DNA from: Lacticaseibacillus camelliae DSM 22697 = JCM 13995
GTDB taxonomy: Bacteria; Bacillota; Bacilli; Lactobacillales; Lactobacillaceae
Assembly (NCBI RefSeq): GCF_001311195.1
Contig: NZ_BBAJ01000004.1
Location: 1 to 64,000, forward strand
Direction: 5' to 3'
Length of the DNA: 64,000 nucleotides
Below, piece after piece: positions 63,083 to 64,000 of this stretch. Position 1 is the stretch's first letter; every line of letters begins with the position of its first letter. The translations under genes and the position numbers were made by a program. A model generated the notes under the pieces. The model was not told the DNA's origin, searched no databases, and saw nothing but the letters and a program-made list of their open reading frames with translations.

Positions 63083-63887
63083 TGGTTTCATCTCCTAAGT
63101 CGCCCACCAGCTGCCCGTAAAGGACGATATTGGCGGCGACCTGCTGTTTCAGCTGGTTGAGGGTCAGTTGTAAGGTGGCCTGGTGATGCGCGCGCCAGGT
63201 CTCGTTTTGGAGCTCTTTCTCGATGGTGAGCGGCCACTTTTGATGGAGCTGGACGTTGCGCCTCCGCTCCCTGGCCAAATCGGTCAACAGCTTGGCCAGC
63301 TGCTGGTGCAACTCAGGCAGTGATAAGGCTTCATCATCGCCATCATCCAGAATCGCCGCGATGGTTTGCAAAACCGCCAGCAAGCCGTTTGCATAGGCAT
63401 CAAGGACAATCAAAAATAATTTGGCATCGGCGGCGCTTTGATGAGGATGTAAATCGGGGTGCAACGCTTTGATCAGCTGCTTGTACAAGGCGTTCAGCTC
63501 GTCCGTCTGGGGAGCGGATAACATTGGCAGGGAGAGGTACTCCCTCGCAGTGGTCAGCTGACCGCGCATAACCGACAGCGAGTGGACCCGTTCTTCAAAC
63601 TGCTGCGTCACCCGCACTTGAATTGCAGGGAGGTCGATGGGGAGACCGCGATTGAGGTACTGACGAATCAGCCGGATCCGGTAGGCCGTTTCGTCCCGCT
63701 TCAGCTCGGCCTCATAAAGCGCGATCTCCAGGGGGCCAAATTGGGTCCAGTAAAAGGCCTCGAGGTTGGGGAGGCGATGGTTGGCCAAGGCGTCATTTTC
63801 CTGGACCGCATCCAGGAGCAGTTCTCGCACAACGTCCAGGCGAAGACGCGCCAAAGCCAGCTCGGGCGAAGACATTAATTCGTACAT
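63075..63887 (-). CDS. J-domain-like protein with internal HPD motif
   Basis: 270 residues, almost wholly helical. The segment ELNALYKQLIKALHPDLHPHQ places an HPD tripeptide at residues 143-145 after a helix of J-domain type, followed by KLFLIVLDAYANG as a possible helix III. The flanking regions are long charged helices with no family I recognise. A J-domain would recruit DnaK, but this is inferred from the motif alone. ATG 63887 has GGAGG eight bases upstream; the GTG at 63896 overlaps that site. It is the first gene of a two-gene unit with the HIRAN protein. Confidence 0.72.
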   Translation of the reverse strand: MYELMSSPELALARLRLDVVRELLLDAVQENDALANHRLPNLEAFYWTQFGPLEIALYEAELKRDETAYRIRLIRQYLNRGLPIDLPAIQVRVTQQFEERVHSLSVMRGQLTTAREYLSLPMLSAPQTDELNALYKQLIKALHPDLHPHQSAADAKLFLIVLDAYANGLLAVLQTIAAILDDGDDEALSLPELHQQLAKLLTDLARERRRNVQLHQKWPLTIEKELQNETWRAHHQATLQLTLNQLKQQVAANIVLYGQLVGDLGDETNE

Positions 63888-63948
63888 GCGGCGCACCTCC
63901 TTTTAAATCTATTATCCAGCCACGAGAAACCGGTTGCAAGCCAGGCCT

Positions 63949-63975
63949 AAAAAAAAGACCCGCTTGTAGCGGATC
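63949..63975 (-). terminator. Minus-strand terminator of a gene to the right
   Basis: On the minus strand, GATCCGC-TACAA-GCGGGTC (one mismatch) is followed by eight T. It would end a transcript coming from beyond the right edge. Confidence 0.65.
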
Positions 63976-63985
63976 TGTGCTGCGC

Positions 63986-64000
63986 TTACGCGTAAATGTA
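63986..64000 (-). CDS. Possible last codons of a minus-strand gene
   Basis: Read on the minus strand, the edge gives Tyr-Ile-Tyr-Ala then TAA, directly before the minus-strand terminator. Too short to identify. Confidence 0.25.
   Translation of the reverse strand, partial: YIYA

Overview
The window is a stretch of a high-GC lactobacillus chromosome, most likely Lacticaseibacillus or a close relative. The evidence is the gene order (ymfF-ymfH-ymfI-rodZ-pgsA-cinA-rny; hpf-secA-prfB-ftsE-ftsX; phoP-phoR-pst-phoU; hprK-lgt-gpsA-trxB-pgm-uvrBA-rapZ-yvcK-whiA-clpP-cggR-gap-pgk-tpi-eno; secG-rnr-smpB), SecA without a zinc tail, HprK, CggR, CIRCE/CtsR operators and a Gram-positive LexA box. I do not assign a species. 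Nearly everything is core chromosome on the plus strand. I see no transposase, integrase, phage, plasmid or CRISPR locus.

Layout. 1-3.6 kb: 23S and tRNA methyltransferases (rlmA tail, trmL) and the ftsK translocase. 3.6-9.8 kb: the ymfFHI, rodZ, pgsA, cinA block. 9.9-13.8 kb: RNase Y and the Kup potassium transporter. 13.8-16.4 kb: a YigZ-type protein on the minus strand and the comFA-comFC competence pair. 16.5-22.4 kb: hibernation factor, SecA, release factor 2 (with its programmed frameshift) and FtsEX. 22.5-31.1 kb: a PDZ membrane protein, then a complete phosphate-response locus (two-component system, PstSCAB1B2, PhoU) preceded by Pho-box-like repeats. 31.2-33.4 kb: an envelope-stress-like module (LiaX-like protein plus two small membrane proteins). 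33.4-39.3 kb: HPr kinase, lipoprotein and phospholipid precursor enzymes, thioredoxin reductase and phosphoglucomutase. 39.4-45.1 kb: an HD hydrolase and the SOS-controlled uvrBA excision repair pair. 45.1-50.3 kb: a DUF308 protein, rapZ-yvcK-whiA, an OhrR-like regulator, tRNA-Arg(CCG) and clpP under CIRCE/CtsR-like control. 50.3-56.3 kb: the cggR-gap-pgk-tpiA-eno glycolytic operon. 56.4-62.6 kb: an MFS exporter, a ClC chloride channel, secG, RNase R and SmpB. 62.7-63.9 kb: two convergent minus-strand genes of unknown role, a J-domain-like protein and a HIRAN-domain protein.

The central caution is sequence quality. About sixty apparent frameshifts break some thirty genes, including secA, eno, uvrA, rny, lgt and smpB, which cannot all be dead. 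Most lie in runs of A or T or in short G/C runs and look like assembly indels. I give each broken gene as one span and say where the frame breaks. The prfB frameshift is the exception and is real biology. Two intact-looking ORFs (smpB, pstB2) hide compensating indels, and an apparent pstA-pstB fusion is probably an artefact.

No clearly new system is visible. The best leads are the J-domain/HIRAN pair, a 160-base structured intergenic element near 45.8 kb, the compound clpP operator, candidate Pho boxes at pstS and at an MFS gene, and the absence of recA and rpoN from places where related Firmicutes carry them.
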